DNA of 64,000 nucleotides from CAYZPB01 sp964568525 (GCA_964568525.1 CAZMPM010000004.1:3138-67137); one strand, 5' to 3'; positions 34,165-42,091 are shown, counted from the stretch's first letter. The notes: a model not told the origin generated them from the sequence alone. Made by a program: numbers and translations.

Positions 34165-34179
34165 CGCTCAGCCTTTTAT
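34150..34179 (+). terminator. Terminator overlapping the glmM stop
   Basis: AAGGCTGAGC / GCTCAGCCTT (10 bp) with the loop containing the glmM TAG, then TTTATA. The left arm encodes the last residues of GlmM. Confidence 0.85.
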
Positions 34180-34192
34180 ATTAGATGTAGTC

Positions 34193-34852
34193 CTATACGA
34201 AGGTGCTAGAAATTCGTGTGACACCTTCGATGCCCACTACCAAAAAGAAATAAAACAGAAATCCATAGTACATCAAGCGGGTCTTGGTTGCCGGTTTTCT
34301 GATGATTACAATGACCAACCAAACTGCGGCTGCAATAAAGACGACACCAGTAATAAAGTAGGATTGTTGGAAGGCTGGGACCATATCTAGAGCTTGACCT
34401 AAAAAATCTTGCGTAAATAAGATGGCGTGACCGCCCCAATTCATCAGGAAAGCAGAGAGAAAGACCATAAATGCAAATGGCAATTTCCCCTTTAAAGCAA
34501 GAAAGAGTGCGATTACCGAGAAGAAAACTAACAGGACTAGGCCTATCTCGGTTTCAAGCTCTGGGAAACCGAATTGTGGTGCCGCCTCGCCAATAGCCAT
34601 CCAGCTAAACATCCCAGCAGTTATCCCTGCCATAGTTGTTACAGCACTACGATAGCCGACCAAAGTATACCAGATAAAGATGAAAGATATTATTAAGAGT
34701 GCGATGCCCGTAAGTCCGCGCCCCAGCGAGGGGCCTGGTCCATAAGAGAGAAAAGTTATAATTCCCATCGCAAGCAGAAAAATTGTGAGTAACAGTGTTC
34801 CAAGACTATAGAATAGTCTGAGTCCAACAGAGGAAATCTTCATATCGTCCAT
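34193..34852 (-). CDS. Uncharacterised membrane protein
   Basis: A 219-residue protein with about seven hydrophobic spans and little soluble sequence. ATG 34852 has AAAGGAG eight bases upstream. I do not recognise the family. It faces glmM tail to tail across the shared terminator. Confidence 0.6.
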   Translation of the reverse strand: MDDMKISSVGLRLFYSLGTLLLTIFLLAMGIITFLSYGPGPSLGRGLTGIALLIISFIFIWYTLVGYRSAVTTMAGITAGMFSWMAIGEAAPQFGFPELETEIGLVLLVFFSVIALFLALKGKLPFAFMVFLSAFLMNWGGHAILFTQDFLGQALDMVPAFQQSYFITGVVFIAAAVWLVIVIIRKPATKTRLMYYGFLFYFFLVVGIEGVTRISSTFV

Positions 34853-34979
34853 TATTACAGCTCCTTTTGGCAAAGAAAATAGATAATTCCTATGATAAGT
34901 TTAATTATAACAGTTTATGCTAATTATATTTGTTTTAAATCCACAAAGTATACAGAATTGTAACAATCAAGAATCAATA

Positions 34980-35008
34980 TTGACTATTTAGTGGGAAAAT
35001 GATAAATT
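34980..35008 (+). promoter_or_regulatory. Promoter of the terC leader
   Basis: TTGACT (34980-34985), 17 bases, TAAATT (35003-35008), just before the riboswitch. Confidence 0.65.
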
Positions 35009-35014
35009 TAAACC

Positions 35015-35106
35015 ATTAAAGGGGAGTAGCTATTAAGCTGCAAAGTCGTCAGTACGGGATTCGTCCCCGGCTTTGTAGGCAACCTATCTTGAGTTGTTAG
35101 CAAGAC
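35015..35106 (+). promoter_or_regulatory. yybP-ykoY manganese riboswitch
   Basis: The conserved blocks are present: AAAGGGGAGTAGC, CAAAGTCGTCAGTACGG, CCCCGGCTTTG, GGCAACC and GCAAGACC. This class senses Mn2+ and switches on exporters. It precedes a terminator and terC, so Mn2+ should favour readthrough. Confidence 0.93.
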
Positions 35107-35146
35107 CTTTATCTAGTATTGCTATATTAGATAAGGGTCTTTTTCT
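35102..35146 (+). terminator. Riboswitch-controlled terminator before terC
   Basis: A 14-bp stem (AAGACCTTTATCTA / TAGATAAGGGTCTT, one G-U) and TTTT tail. Its left arm shares the aptamer's GCAAGACC end, as expected for a switch that swaps structures. Confidence 0.9.
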
Positions 35147-35185
35147 TGTCTTATATGCAAAATATGAGCCAATGGAGGCGTTGTT

Positions 35186-35863
35186 GTGGATTTTATTTCA
35201 CCGGAGTTTTTAAGCGCTTTGGTCAGTATTATAATTATTGACCTCGTACTTGGGGGGGATAATGCTATTGTTATAGCGATGGCCACGCGTAAGCTTGACA
35301 AAGCGATTCGTAAAAAAGCGATTTTCTGGGGAGTAGTCGGTGCGATTATCATTCGTGTACTGACGACAATCTTTGCTGTTTATCTCCTGCAGATTCCGTT
35401 GCTTAAATTTGTTGGGGGATTATTATTAATTTGGATCGCCTTTAAGCTGCTATACGATAAAAGTGAGCACGATAAAGAGGTTGAAGCGAAGGAAGGATTA
35501 CTCGCGTCCGTTAGGACAATTATTGTAGCGGATGTGATTATGGGAATCGATAACGTTCTTGCGATTGCTGGTGCGGCTGATGGGCATATTGTGCTAGTAG
35601 TTCTTGGTTTAATCGTAAGCGTTCCAATCATTGTATTTGGTAGTACAATTATCCTTAAATTTATTGATCGGTTTCCGATTATTATCTACATTGGTGCCGG
35701 CGTAATCGCTTGGGTAGCTGGTGGCATGATTGCTAGTGATGCGTTCATGTATGAGAGGGTATTCTATAAACTAGGTGATTATGATTGGGTAGTAGCATTG
35801 GTGACCTTAGTTGGTGTTTTAGCGGCTGGATTTTTTGCTCGTAAAAAGGCTGGACTAAAATAA
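35186..35863 (+). CDS. TerC-family manganese-linked membrane protein
   Basis: A 225-residue protein with about seven spans and the TerC signatures LVLGGDNAIVIAMATRKL and ADVIMGIDNVLAIAGAA, whose Asp residues lie in membrane segments. GTG 35186 has GGAGG seven bases upstream. TerC homologues (YkoY, YceF) in Bacillus export Mn2+ to metallate exoenzymes. Control by the Mn riboswitch supports that here. YjbE-type is the closest group by eye. Confidence 0.92.
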   Translation: MDFISPEFLSALVSIIIIDLVLGGDNAIVIAMATRKLDKAIRKKAIFWGVVGAIIIRVLTTIFAVYLLQIPLLKFVGGLLLIWIAFKLLYDKSEHDKEVEAKEGLLASVRTIIVADVIMGIDNVLAIAGAADGHIVLVVLGLIVSVPIIVFGSTIILKFIDRFPIIIYIGAGVIAWVAGGMIASDAFMYERVFYKLGDYDWVVALVTLVGVLAAGFFARKKAGLK

Positions 35864-35891
35864 AGAATAGTAATGCGTGAATAAAATTAGT

Positions 35892-35941
35892 GATGGATGG
35901 TTGTGTGCTGGTCAAAGTACATCGCCGTCCATCTTTTTTCT
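35892..35941 (+). terminator. Terminator after terC
   Basis: GATGGATGG (35892-35900) pairs with CCGTCCATC (35925-35933), one G-U, then TTTTTT. Confidence 0.75.
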
Positions 35942-35942
35942 A

Positions 35943-35951
35943 TGCTATAAT
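35943..35951 (+). promoter_or_regulatory. Extended -10 promoter element for acpS
   Basis: TGC-TATAAT: a perfect -10 (35946-35951) preceded by the TGn extension. No good -35 is seen, as expected for extended -10 promoters. Confidence 0.6.
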
Positions 35952-35971
35952 AAACTAAAGAGGGTGCGGAA

Positions 35972-36340
35972 ATGATCTATGGAATCGGCTTAGACATAGT
36001 TGAAATAGAGAGAATCAATCAGCTGCTGGCACGAAATGATAGCAGCTTTATTAAGCGTATTTTTACAGCAGAGGAACAATCACAAATACCGTTAGCTGGC
36101 AGAAGACGTGCGGAGTATATTGCTGGACGCTTTGCGGCAAAAGAGGCTTTCTCAAAAGCGCTGGGTACCGGCATCGGAACTAATCTGCGCTGGCAGGAGA
36201 TTGAAATTCTGGCGCTCCCGTGTGGGAAGCCTTATATAAATTATCAGAATCGTATTAATATAGCATATTTACACTATCATTTAAGCATATCGCACAGCAA
36301 CGAATATGCTGTGGCTCAAGTTATAATTGAAAGCTTATAG
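35972..36340 (+). CDS. acpS: Holo-[acyl-carrier-protein] synthase
   Basis: It transfers phosphopantetheine from CoA to acyl carrier protein. The 122-residue protein starts MIYGIGLDIVEIERI and has the Mg-binding GRFAAKEAFSKALGTGIG; HLSISHSNEYAVAQVI is near the end. AGAGGGTG precedes the ATG. It starts the acpS-nnrDE-alr block. Confidence 0.95.
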   Translation: MIYGIGLDIVEIERINQLLARNDSSFIKRIFTAEEQSQIPLAGRRRAEYIAGRFAAKEAFSKALGTGIGTNLRWQEIEILALPCGKPYINYQNRINIAYLHYHLSISHSNEYAVAQVIIESL

Positions 36341-36359
36341 CAATCCGAGGGGTGAGCAG

Positions 36360-37925
36360 ATGCTTCTAATAACTGCTGAAGAGATGCGTCGTCTTGATGA
36401 ACGGACAATTGAAGAGGCAAAAGTACCAGTAACTACGTTAATGGAGAATGCAGGTCGGGCTGCTGCTCAACAGATTATGGTACATTTTCCGCCGGAGCAA
36501 TTTTCGCAAGTACTGATAATATCCGGTCATGGTAATAATGGCGGTGATGGTCTGGTGGTTGCGCGTGAGCTGCACAATATGGGTTATCAAGTAGAGTCCT
36601 GGTTAGTTGGCTCTGCTGACAAAATATCGACAGCTAGCTGTGAGAAACTGAAGTTGTTGCGGGCGAACGGACAAGATACGCGAATTATTGAACCAGCACA
36701 ACTTGTGGTGTCAGATTATGATTTTACCAAATACGATATTATAGTGGATGCTTTAATCGGTATTGGTGGAGTGGGACCATTGCGCGCTCCGCTTTCGGAG
36801 CTGGTTCGTACATTAAATATGAATTCTGTTAAACGTGTCGCGTTAGACATCTCAACAGGAATCAATACAGATAGGGGGGTCGTTGAGTCAACAGCTTTTA
36901 AAGCCGACTTAACCGTCACATTTGCTGTCGCAAAATTTGGTCATTTTCTTGGTGCCGGTAGCGAATACACTGGTGCATTAGTTGTTGTTGATATTGGTCT
37001 TCCCAGAGAGTTCCTGGAAGATATTCAACCAAAAGTGCGATTGTTGACTGCAGAGTTGATCTCAACTTTTATTCCGGCACGGAAGAAACAGTCACACAAG
37101 GGTAGCTATGGGCACGCACTAATCGTTGGTGGCTCTCGCGACATGCCTGGTGCACCAGCGTTAGCCGCTAAATCTGCCTTACGAGCAGGAGCAGGACTTA
37201 CGACTTTGGTCGTGCCAAACTCAATTAGAGAGCTTATTTTCAGTTATTTGCCGGAAGCACTTTTTGTTGGGTTGACTGAACACGATCTTGGTCACTTATC
37301 TTCGCTGGAGCTTGAAAAGTTTTTGTGGGAGAGGCAAGTGGGGAGAGAATATACTGCGAGTTGTTATGGATGTGGAGTAGGACGTTGGCCTGACGAAAGC
37401 GAGATGCTAAAAACAGTGATTAACGGTTCAACCGGACCACTTGTTATTGATGCCGACGGACTAAATGCATTAAGTGAGGGCGTTACGTTATTAAAGGAAC
37501 GTAAAAGCGAAGTGATTCTGACACCACACCCGAAAGAGATGGCACGGCTACTTGGCGCTGATGTAACAACGGTTAATGCTAATCGTTTGACTGTTGCTCA
37601 TGATTTTGCGGTTCAGTGGCAAGTCTATCTTGTATTAAAGGGTGCAGGAACTGTGGTTGCCACACCGGATGGTGAGCTGTTTATCAATTCAAGCGGTGGC
37701 CCCGAACTGGCAAAGGGTGGAACCGGCGATGTTCTTGCTGGGCTACTTAGTGGGCTGCTTGCCCAGGGTTTTGCGGTTAAGGAGGCAGTTTGTGCGGCGG
37801 TATTTTTACACGGCTTAGCTGGTGAACTCGCGTGTGTTAATGAGGGTGAAAATAGTGTTTTGGCGACAGATGTGATTGAACAAATCGGCCCAGCGATGAA
37901 AAGCCTAAAAACTATTTTAATTTAG
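36360..37925 (+). CDS. nnrDE: Bifunctional NAD(P)H-hydrate epimerase/dehydratase
   Basis: It repairs hydrated NAD(P)H. ATG 36360 has GAGGGGTGAG just upstream and gives 521 residues. The N-terminal epimerase half has the GHGNNGGDGLVVARELHNMG motif (about residues 53-72); the C-terminal ADP-dependent dehydratase half has GSYGHALIVGGSRDMPGA, VIDADGLNAL, ILTPHPKEMARL and AKGGTGDVLAGLLSG. The order downstream of acpS is common in Bacillota. Confidence 0.95.
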   Translation: MLLITAEEMRRLDERTIEEAKVPVTTLMENAGRAAAQQIMVHFPPEQFSQVLIISGHGNNGGDGLVVARELHNMGYQVESWLVGSADKISTASCEKLKLLRANGQDTRIIEPAQLVVSDYDFTKYDIIVDALIGIGGVGPLRAPLSELVRTLNMNSVKRVALDISTGINTDRGVVESTAFKADLTVTFAVAKFGHFLGAGSEYTGALVVVDIGLPREFLEDIQPKVRLLTAELISTFIPARKKQSHKGSYGHALIVGGSRDMPGAPALAAKSALRAGAGLTTLVVPNSIRELIFSYLPEALFVGLTEHDLGHLSSLELEKFLWERQVGREYTASCYGCGVGRWPDESEMLKTVINGSTGPLVIDADGLNALSEGVTLLKERKSEVILTPHPKEMARLLGADVTTVNANRLTVAHDFAVQWQVYLVLKGAGTVVATPDGELFINSSGGPELAKGGTGDVLAGLLSGLLAQGFAVKEAVCAAVFLHGLAGELACVNEGENSVLATDVIEQIGPAMKSLKTILI

Positions 37926-37974
37926 TGCTGATTTAGACTATAATTAAACATATAAAATATAATGGAGTGACAAG

Positions 37975-38409
37975 ATGGAAGTTATTCGTGATGAATATGC
38001 AACTTATAAAACGATCTTTTTCCGCAAGTCAACGCGCTTTAAGGTAGTTGAGACTTTGGTGTTTATTATATTGTTAGTTGTTTTGATTGGATTAGTGGAT
38101 ACATCTTCTACTGAATTTAAAGTGGGAGCTCTAGGTTTGGGTGCGTTGACGCTTGGCCTATCGCCGCTTTTGTATATGCTGGTTGTTAGACCTCGGCACA
38201 TTCTAACTAGTAATGAGTTAATTATTGAGAGATTTGGTAAGCAGCGAGCTGTTGCTTTAACGTCAGTTGAAGAAACATATGATTTACGTTTTTTTTATAA
38301 AATCGAGGGGAAAAAGATGCCGTTAATGATTTCTGATGGATTCATTAATGATCTTGATCAGAAGATTGAGGAAATCAAAAAAACTCAGCAGAAGAAAATG
38401 ACAAAGTAG
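37975..38409 (+). CDS. Membrane protein with PH-like C-terminal domain
   Basis: A 144-residue protein with two N-terminal hydrophobic spans (about residues 25-65) and a soluble C-terminal half beginning PRHILTSNELIIERFGKQ, which looks like the bacterial PH-domain type seen in YdbS/YdbT-like proteins. Function unknown. It lies three bases before alr. Confidence 0.6.
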   Translation: MEVIRDEYATYKTIFFRKSTRFKVVETLVFIILLVVLIGLVDTSSTEFKVGALGLGALTLGLSPLLYMLVVRPRHILTSNELIIERFGKQRAVALTSVEETYDLRFFYKIEGKKMPLMISDGFINDLDQKIEEIKKTQQKKMTK

Positions 38410-38412
38410 GCG

Positions 38413-39597
38413 ATGATGATGACAGATATAGGCAGATCATTTTTTAGACCAACGGTTGCGGAAATCGATCTTGATGCATTGAAATCAAACCTAAACTATT
38501 TCCAAAGTAGATTACCTGCAACGACCGAAGTTATGGCTGTTGTTAAGGCAGATGCGTACGGACATGGGGCCGTGCAGGTTGCACAATATTTACAAAAAAT
38601 TGGTGTGAAGCTATTTGCAGTGGCGTTCCTTGATGAAGCGATTCAATTGAGAAAGGCAGGTATAACTGAGGAGATTCTGGTTCTTGGTTATACACCGGCT
38701 AAAGGAATTGAGCTAGCAATTGAATACAATATAGCAGTTACGGTTTACGCATTAGAAATGCTCCGAGTAATTGAGCATGCTGGTGAGCGTGCCGGCAAAA
38801 GTGTCAAAATTCATCTTAAAGTTGATACTGGGATGGGTCGAATCGGGTTCTCGCCTACGGAGATTGAGCAGTATATTGAGGCGATGAAGGATAAAAAGAG
38901 GATTGAGCTAGCAGGGATTTACACGCATTTTGCAACTGCTGATGCTTCTGATCATTCTTTTGCCGAACGGCAACAGGCACTGTTTAAAAAAGTCGTCGCT
39001 CGACTGCGCGAGGAATTTACAGTGCCGCTAGTGCACCTGTCAAATACAGCTGCGGCTCTAAATTTTCCTGAGATTGAACAGAATGCGGCGCGGATTGGAA
39101 TCGGTTTGTATGGCTTGCGTCCGTCCACTGATATGATCATTGAAGAGGGTGCGCTTAAGCCTGTAATGAGCGTGAAAACTGAAGTAATCTATGTTAAAAC
39201 AATTCAACCGGGCGAGTCTGTAAGTTATGGTGCAACCTATGTTGCGGAAAGGGAGACGGTTGTAGCGACCTTACCGGTCGGCTATGCAGACGGTTTTCCG
39301 CGCAATCTTTCTAATCGCGGGTATGTGTTAATTCATAGCCGGCGCGCACCAATTATTGGACGCGTTTGTATGGATCAAACAATGGTTGATGTGACCGGAA
39401 TTGCTGACGTTATGCGCGGAGATGAGGTCGTCATTTTTGGTGAACAACAGGGAGAAAAGCTAACTGTTGATTACTATGCGGAGTTGCTCAACACGATAAA
39501 CTATGAGCTAGTTACAATTATCGGCAAACGGATTCCGCGTATATATACAGAAAATAAGAAGCCGATTGAGGTGGTAAACACGCTGTTTGATGAATAA
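38413..39597 (+). CDS. alr: Alanine racemase
   Basis: It makes D-alanine for peptidoglycan. The 394-residue protein has the PLP lysine in AVVKADAYGHGA (Lys45) and later HLKVDTGMGRIGF, ARIGIGLYGLRP and the SYGATY catalytic Tyr. Three consecutive ATG codons (38413, 38416, 38419) leave the exact start open; the ribosome site is weak. Its place before ndoAI-ndoA matches Bacillus. Confidence 0.95.
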   Translation: MMMTDIGRSFFRPTVAEIDLDALKSNLNYFQSRLPATTEVMAVVKADAYGHGAVQVAQYLQKIGVKLFAVAFLDEAIQLRKAGITEEILVLGYTPAKGIELAIEYNIAVTVYALEMLRVIEHAGERAGKSVKIHLKVDTGMGRIGFSPTEIEQYIEAMKDKKRIELAGIYTHFATADASDHSFAERQQALFKKVVARLREEFTVPLVHLSNTAAALNFPEIEQNAARIGIGLYGLRPSTDMIIEEGALKPVMSVKTEVIYVKTIQPGESVSYGATYVAERETVVATLPVGYADGFPRNLSNRGYVLIHSRRAPIIGRVCMDQTMVDVTGIADVMRGDEVVIFGEQQGEKLTVDYYAELLNTINYELVTIIGKRIPRIYTENKKPIEVVNTLFDE

Positions 39598-39647
39598 GGG
39601 TGGCAGTGATATGCTTATTATCAAAGAACTCATTGGAGGTATTTATA

Positions 39648-39926
39648 ATGTCAATGGAAAGAGATTTTAATATCACCATTAAATTATCTAATGACCTCTT
39701 AGAGAGACTAGAGCTAATTGTCGAATTGGAACAATTAGATCGCGATGAGCTAATAATTCGAGCGTTGAACCGTTACATTGCTGAACGGCAGGACGCTTTT
39801 TTGCGCGAACTTTTGCAACGAGGTTACCAGGAGATGGCGGACCTTAATCTCTGCATGGCAAGTGAATGTTTTGGAATTGAAGAAGAAGCAGATGTAGTAC
39901 TTGTGAATATAGTAAACGAGGTGTAA
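39648..39926 (+). CDS. ndoAI: EndoAI-type antitoxin (ribbon-helix-helix)
   Basis: A 92-residue antitoxin; the N-terminal RHH domain includes NITIKLSNDLLERLELIVEL and DELIIRALNRYIAE. ATG 39648 follows TGGAGGT with good spacing; the frame is open further up to 39600. Its stop shares a base with the ndoA start. It neutralises EndoA. Confidence 0.88.
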   Translation: MSMERDFNITIKLSNDLLERLELIVELEQLDRDELIIRALNRYIAERQDAFLRELLQRGYQEMADLNLCMASECFGIEEEADVVLVNIVNEV

Positions 39927-40279
39927 TGATGGAAGTAAAACGTGGAGATGTGTTTTTGGCCGATCTCTCGCCAGTGGTTGGATCGGAGCAGGGTGGAACT
40001 AGACCAGTTTTAATCCTTCAAAATGATGTAGGCAATCGATTTAGCCCAACTGTTATTATAGCGGCAATTACTGCGCAGATACAGAAGGCTAAATTGCCAA
40101 CACATATTGAGATTAAAGCGAATACATATGATTTTGAAAGAGATTCTGTTATTTTGCTTGAACAGATTAGGACAATCGATAAGCAGCGATTGACTGACAA
40201 AATAACTCACCTAGATGACGAGCTAATGGAAAAGGTCAATGAATCATTACAAATTAGCTTAGGTCTAGTGGAATTTTAG
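39926..40279 (+). CDS. ndoA: EndoA/MazF endoribonuclease toxin
   Basis: A complete 117-residue MazF-family ribonuclease: MEVKRGDVFLADLSPVVGSE, QGGTRPVLILQNDVGN, PTHIEI and LLEQIRTIDKQRL, then the C-terminal helix ending SLGLVEF. Bacillus EndoA cuts at UACAU. ATG 39926 and 39929 are both possible, with GAGGTG upstream. It shows what is missing from the other MazF-like gene at 18208. Confidence 0.95.
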   Translation: MMEVKRGDVFLADLSPVVGSEQGGTRPVLILQNDVGNRFSPTVIIAAITAQIQKAKLPTHIEIKANTYDFERDSVILLEQIRTIDKQRLTDKITHLDDELMEKVNESLQISLGLVEF

Positions 40280-40290
40280 GAGTCTAACGA

Positions 40291-40764
40291 ATGAGCAGTG
40301 AAGAGTTGAATCAACTTGTGCAGGAGATATCCTTGGCGGAATTTGCAAAACCTTTTCTGCATGAGGCCAGTTTTAATCGACGGCTGCGCACGACTGGCGG
40401 TCGTTACTTGTTGAAAACTGGCAATATTGAGATTAATTACCGTGTCTATGAATTGTATGGGCGTAGTGAGTTGATTAGCATTATCAAACACGAGCTCTGT
40501 CATTATCATCTTCATCAACAGGGAGAGGAACACCTCCACCGTGACAAAAGTTTTAAAGAGCTTCTAACAGCCGTTGGCGGAGCAAGGTATGTTCGTCCAC
40601 TTGCAACTGAACAGGAAAGTGCTTATCGTTATCACCTGCGCTGTCGCAAATGTGGCCAGAATTATTATCGGAAGCGAAAGTTGAATGTGCGCAAACATAG
40701 ATGTGGCAAGTGTTTGGGGAAATTGGATTTATTATTTTCAGACATAAAAACAATTGACAAATAA
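40291..40764 (+). CDS. sprT: SprT-family metalloprotease-like protein
   Basis: A 157-residue SprT-like protein with the zinc-protease motif KHELCHYHLH (about residues 66-75) and a C-terminal zinc ribbon (CRKCGQNYYRKR with a later CGKC). SprT-like proteins are related to eukaryotic Spartan; the bacterial role is unsettled. GAGTC separates it from ndoA by 11 bases. Its 3' end carries the promoter of the next tRNA array. Confidence 0.88.
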   Translation: MSSEELNQLVQEISLAEFAKPFLHEASFNRRLRTTGGRYLLKTGNIEINYRVYELYGRSELISIIKHELCHYHLHQQGEEHLHRDKSFKELLTAVGGARYVRPLATEQESAYRYHLRCRKCGQNYYRKRKLNVRKHRCGKCLGKLDLLFSDIKTIDK

Positions 40765-40782
40765 AGTGCTATGTTGTAAGAT
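40754..40782 (+). promoter_or_regulatory. Promoter of the third tRNA array
   Basis: Consensus TTGACA (40754-40759), 17 bases, TAAGAT (40777-40782). The -35 box lies inside the last codons of sprT. Confidence 0.85.
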
Positions 40783-40805
40783 AAAATGGTTGTTAAAACC
40801 TATAT

Positions 40806-40881
40806 TCCTCGTTAGCTCAGCTGGTAGAGCACTCGGCTGTTAACCGAGTTGTCGCTGGTTCGAGTCCAGCACGGGGAGCCA
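40806..40881 (+). tRNA. tRNA-Asn(GTT)
   Basis: TCCTCGT/ACGGGGA acceptor (one T-G), anticodon GTT, CCA encoded. One acceptor base and one D-loop base (AGCAGG to AGCTGG) differ from the copy at 22141. Confidence 0.95.
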
Positions 40882-40884
40882 GTA

Positions 40885-40975
40885 GGAGAGATACTCAAGA
40901 GGCCGAAGAGGATGGTTTGCTAAACCATTAGTGGGTGAATGCCCAGCGAGGGTTCGAATCCCTCTCTCTCCGCCA
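40885..40975 (+). tRNA. tRNA-Ser(GCT)
   Basis: GGAGAGA/TCTCTCC acceptor, anticodon GCT in TTGCTAA, long variable arm, discriminator G, CCA encoded. Confidence 0.94.
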
Positions 40976-40981
40976 GCACGA

Positions 40982-41056
40982 GGCCCGTTGGTCAAGCGGT
41001 TAAGACACCGCCCTTTCACGGCGGTAACAGGGGTTCGAGTCCCCTACGGGTCACCA
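40982..41056 (+). tRNA. tRNA-Glu(TTC)
   Basis: Same sequence as the tRNA at 22310; anticodon TTC, CCA encoded. Confidence 0.95.
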
Positions 41057-41117
41057 TTATTATTTGCGGTTGATTTTAAATGATATTTGTATTATTCTAG
41101 AGTTTGTACAGAATTTT

Positions 41118-41193
41118 GGACGATTAGCTCAGCTGGGAGAGCACCTGCCTTACAAGCAGGGGGTCGGCGGTTCGATCCCGTCATCGTCCACCA
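41118..41193 (+). tRNA. tRNA-Val(TAC)
   Basis: Same sequence as the tRNA at 22389; anticodon TAC, CCA encoded. Its 3' 21 bases are repeated 83 bases downstream in palindromic element copy B. Confidence 0.95.
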
Positions 41194-41286
41194 TTAATTT
41201 TTTGGATTAATTCGGGATCTCACCGCTACGCGGTTCACCCCTCCGGGGTACTACGCGATCCCGTCATCGTCCACCATTAATTTTTT
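41173..41286 (+). repeat. tRNA-3'-end palindromic element, copy B
   Basis: A 31-bp exact direct repeat (41173-41203 and 41256-41286) starts at CGATCCCG of the tRNA-Val T arm and extends past CCA into ATTAATTTTTT; period 83 bp. The 51-bp core (41213-41263) matches copy A except in the loop of the second hairpin (ACCCC-TCC-GGGGT) and two single bases. Outer stem CGGGATC/GATCCCG, with the right arm supplied by the repeated tRNA end. Confidence 0.85.
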
Positions 41287-41291
41287 AATCT

Positions 41292-41368
41292 GGAGCTGTG
41301 GTGTAGAGGCCTAACATGCCTGCCTGTCACGCAGGAGACCGCGGGTTCGAATCCCGTCAGCTCCGCCA
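41292..41368 (+). tRNA. tRNA-Asp(GTC)
   Basis: GGAGCTG/CAGCTCC acceptor, anticodon GTC in CTGTCAC, discriminator G, CCA encoded. It starts five bases after element copy B. Confidence 0.95.
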
Positions 41369-41386
41369 TTTTTACTGTAGTACCTT

Positions 41387-41463
41387 GGCGATCATGGCGA
41401 AGGGGTTAACGCACCGGTTTGTGGATCCGGCATTCGTGGGTTCAAGTCCCACTGGTCGCCCCA
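41387..41463 (+). tRNA. tRNA-His(GTG)
   Basis: Has the His-specific extra G at the 5' end (G-1 opposite C73), acceptor GCGATCA/TGGTCGC, anticodon GTG in TTGTGGA, CCA encoded. Confidence 0.95.
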
Positions 41464-41466
41464 TGT

Positions 41467-41541
41467 TGGGCTATAGCCAAGCGGTAAGGCAACGGACTTT
41501 GACTCCGTCATTCTCTGGTTCGAATCCAGATAGCCCAGCCA
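41467..41541 (+). tRNA. tRNA-Gln(TTG)
   Basis: TGGGCTA/TAGCCCA acceptor, anticodon TTG, CCA encoded; one base different from 24645. Confidence 0.95.
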
Positions 41542-41546
41542 TTCAT

Positions 41547-41622
41547 GGGTCATTAGCTCAGGCGGTAGAGCACCTGACTTTTAATCAGGGTGTCACAGGT
41601 TCGATTCCTGTATGACCCACCA
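41547..41622 (+). tRNA. tRNA-Lys(TTT)
   Basis: Same sequence as the tRNA at 24725, with the same spacer from tRNA-Gln and the same CATTTATTA after it. Confidence 0.95.
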
Positions 41623-41632
41623 TTTATTACCC

Positions 41633-41717
41633 GCGGGTGTGGCGGAATTGGCAGACGCACTAGACTTAGGATCTAGCGCCGCAAGGTATGGGGGTTCAAG
41701 TCCCTTCACCCGCACCA
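41633..41717 (+). tRNA. tRNA-Leu(TAG)
   Basis: GCGGGTG/CACCCGC acceptor, anticodon loop CTTAGGA gives TAG, long variable arm, CCA encoded. Confidence 0.94.
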
Positions 41718-41769
41718 TTTTTATTTTAGGTGCACATATTTTCAACTCTTAACAAGATATTTTCACTAG

Positions 41770-41856
41770 GCAGTCGTGGTGGAACTGGCAGACACGCTAT
41801 CTTGAGGGGGTAGTGGTTATTGAACCGTGCGAGTTCGAGTCTCGCCGACTGCACCA
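41770..41856 (+). tRNA. tRNA-Leu(GAG)
   Basis: GCAGTCG/CGACTGC acceptor, anticodon loop TTGAGGG gives GAG, variable arm GTGGTTATTGAACCGTG, CCA encoded. Confidence 0.92.
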
Positions 41857-41893
41857 TAAGTGCCTTTGTGGGCACCATTAATTTAATTAATGT

Positions 41894-41970
41894 CGGGATG
41901 TGGCTCAGCTTGGTAGAGCACCTGGTTTGGGACCAGGGGGTCGCAGGTTCAAATCCTGTCATCCCGACCA
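41894..41970 (+). tRNA. tRNA-Pro(TGG)
   Basis: CGGGATG/CATCCCG acceptor, anticodon TGG in TTTGGGA, CCA encoded. Confidence 0.95.
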
Positions 41971-41980
41971 GTTTTTTCTT

Positions 41981-42000
41981 TCGGGTGTAGTTCAATGGTA
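41981..42000 (+). tRNA. 5' fragment of a tRNA (probably Gly) cut by the gap
   Basis: The 20 bases before the Ns match the D-arm half of the Gly tRNA at 42172 (GTAGTTCAATGGTA). The remainder is lost in the gap. First base T instead of the usual G. Confidence 0.6.
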
Positions 42001-42010
42001 NNNNNNNNNN
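42001..42010. other. Assembly gap (10 N)
   Basis: Ten Ns inside the tRNA array. The tRNA halves on each side do not belong to one tRNA, so the true gap length is unknown and at least one tRNA gene is incomplete or missing. Confidence 0.98.
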
Positions 42011-42057
42011 ATCCGTTAGCTACGCTTTCAGTGGTTCGAATCCACTCTCCTCCACCA
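42011..42057 (+). tRNA. 3' fragment of a tRNA after the gap
   Basis: T arm AGTGG-TTCGAAT-CCACT, acceptor 3' strand CTCCTCC, discriminator A, CCA. Bases before the T arm could be a long variable arm (Ser, Leu or Tyr class); the anticodon is lost, so identity is open. Confidence 0.65.
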
Positions 42058-42091
42058 ATAAAATTGTGGAGATTTTTTTATTTTAATATAT

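Noticed and set aside
41316..41615. 99-codon open frame across tRNA-Asp, His, Gln and Lys
   Set aside because: Translates tRNA genes; typical artefact of stop-poor tRNA arrays. Likewise 22421-22618, 24438-24731 and 41726-41995.
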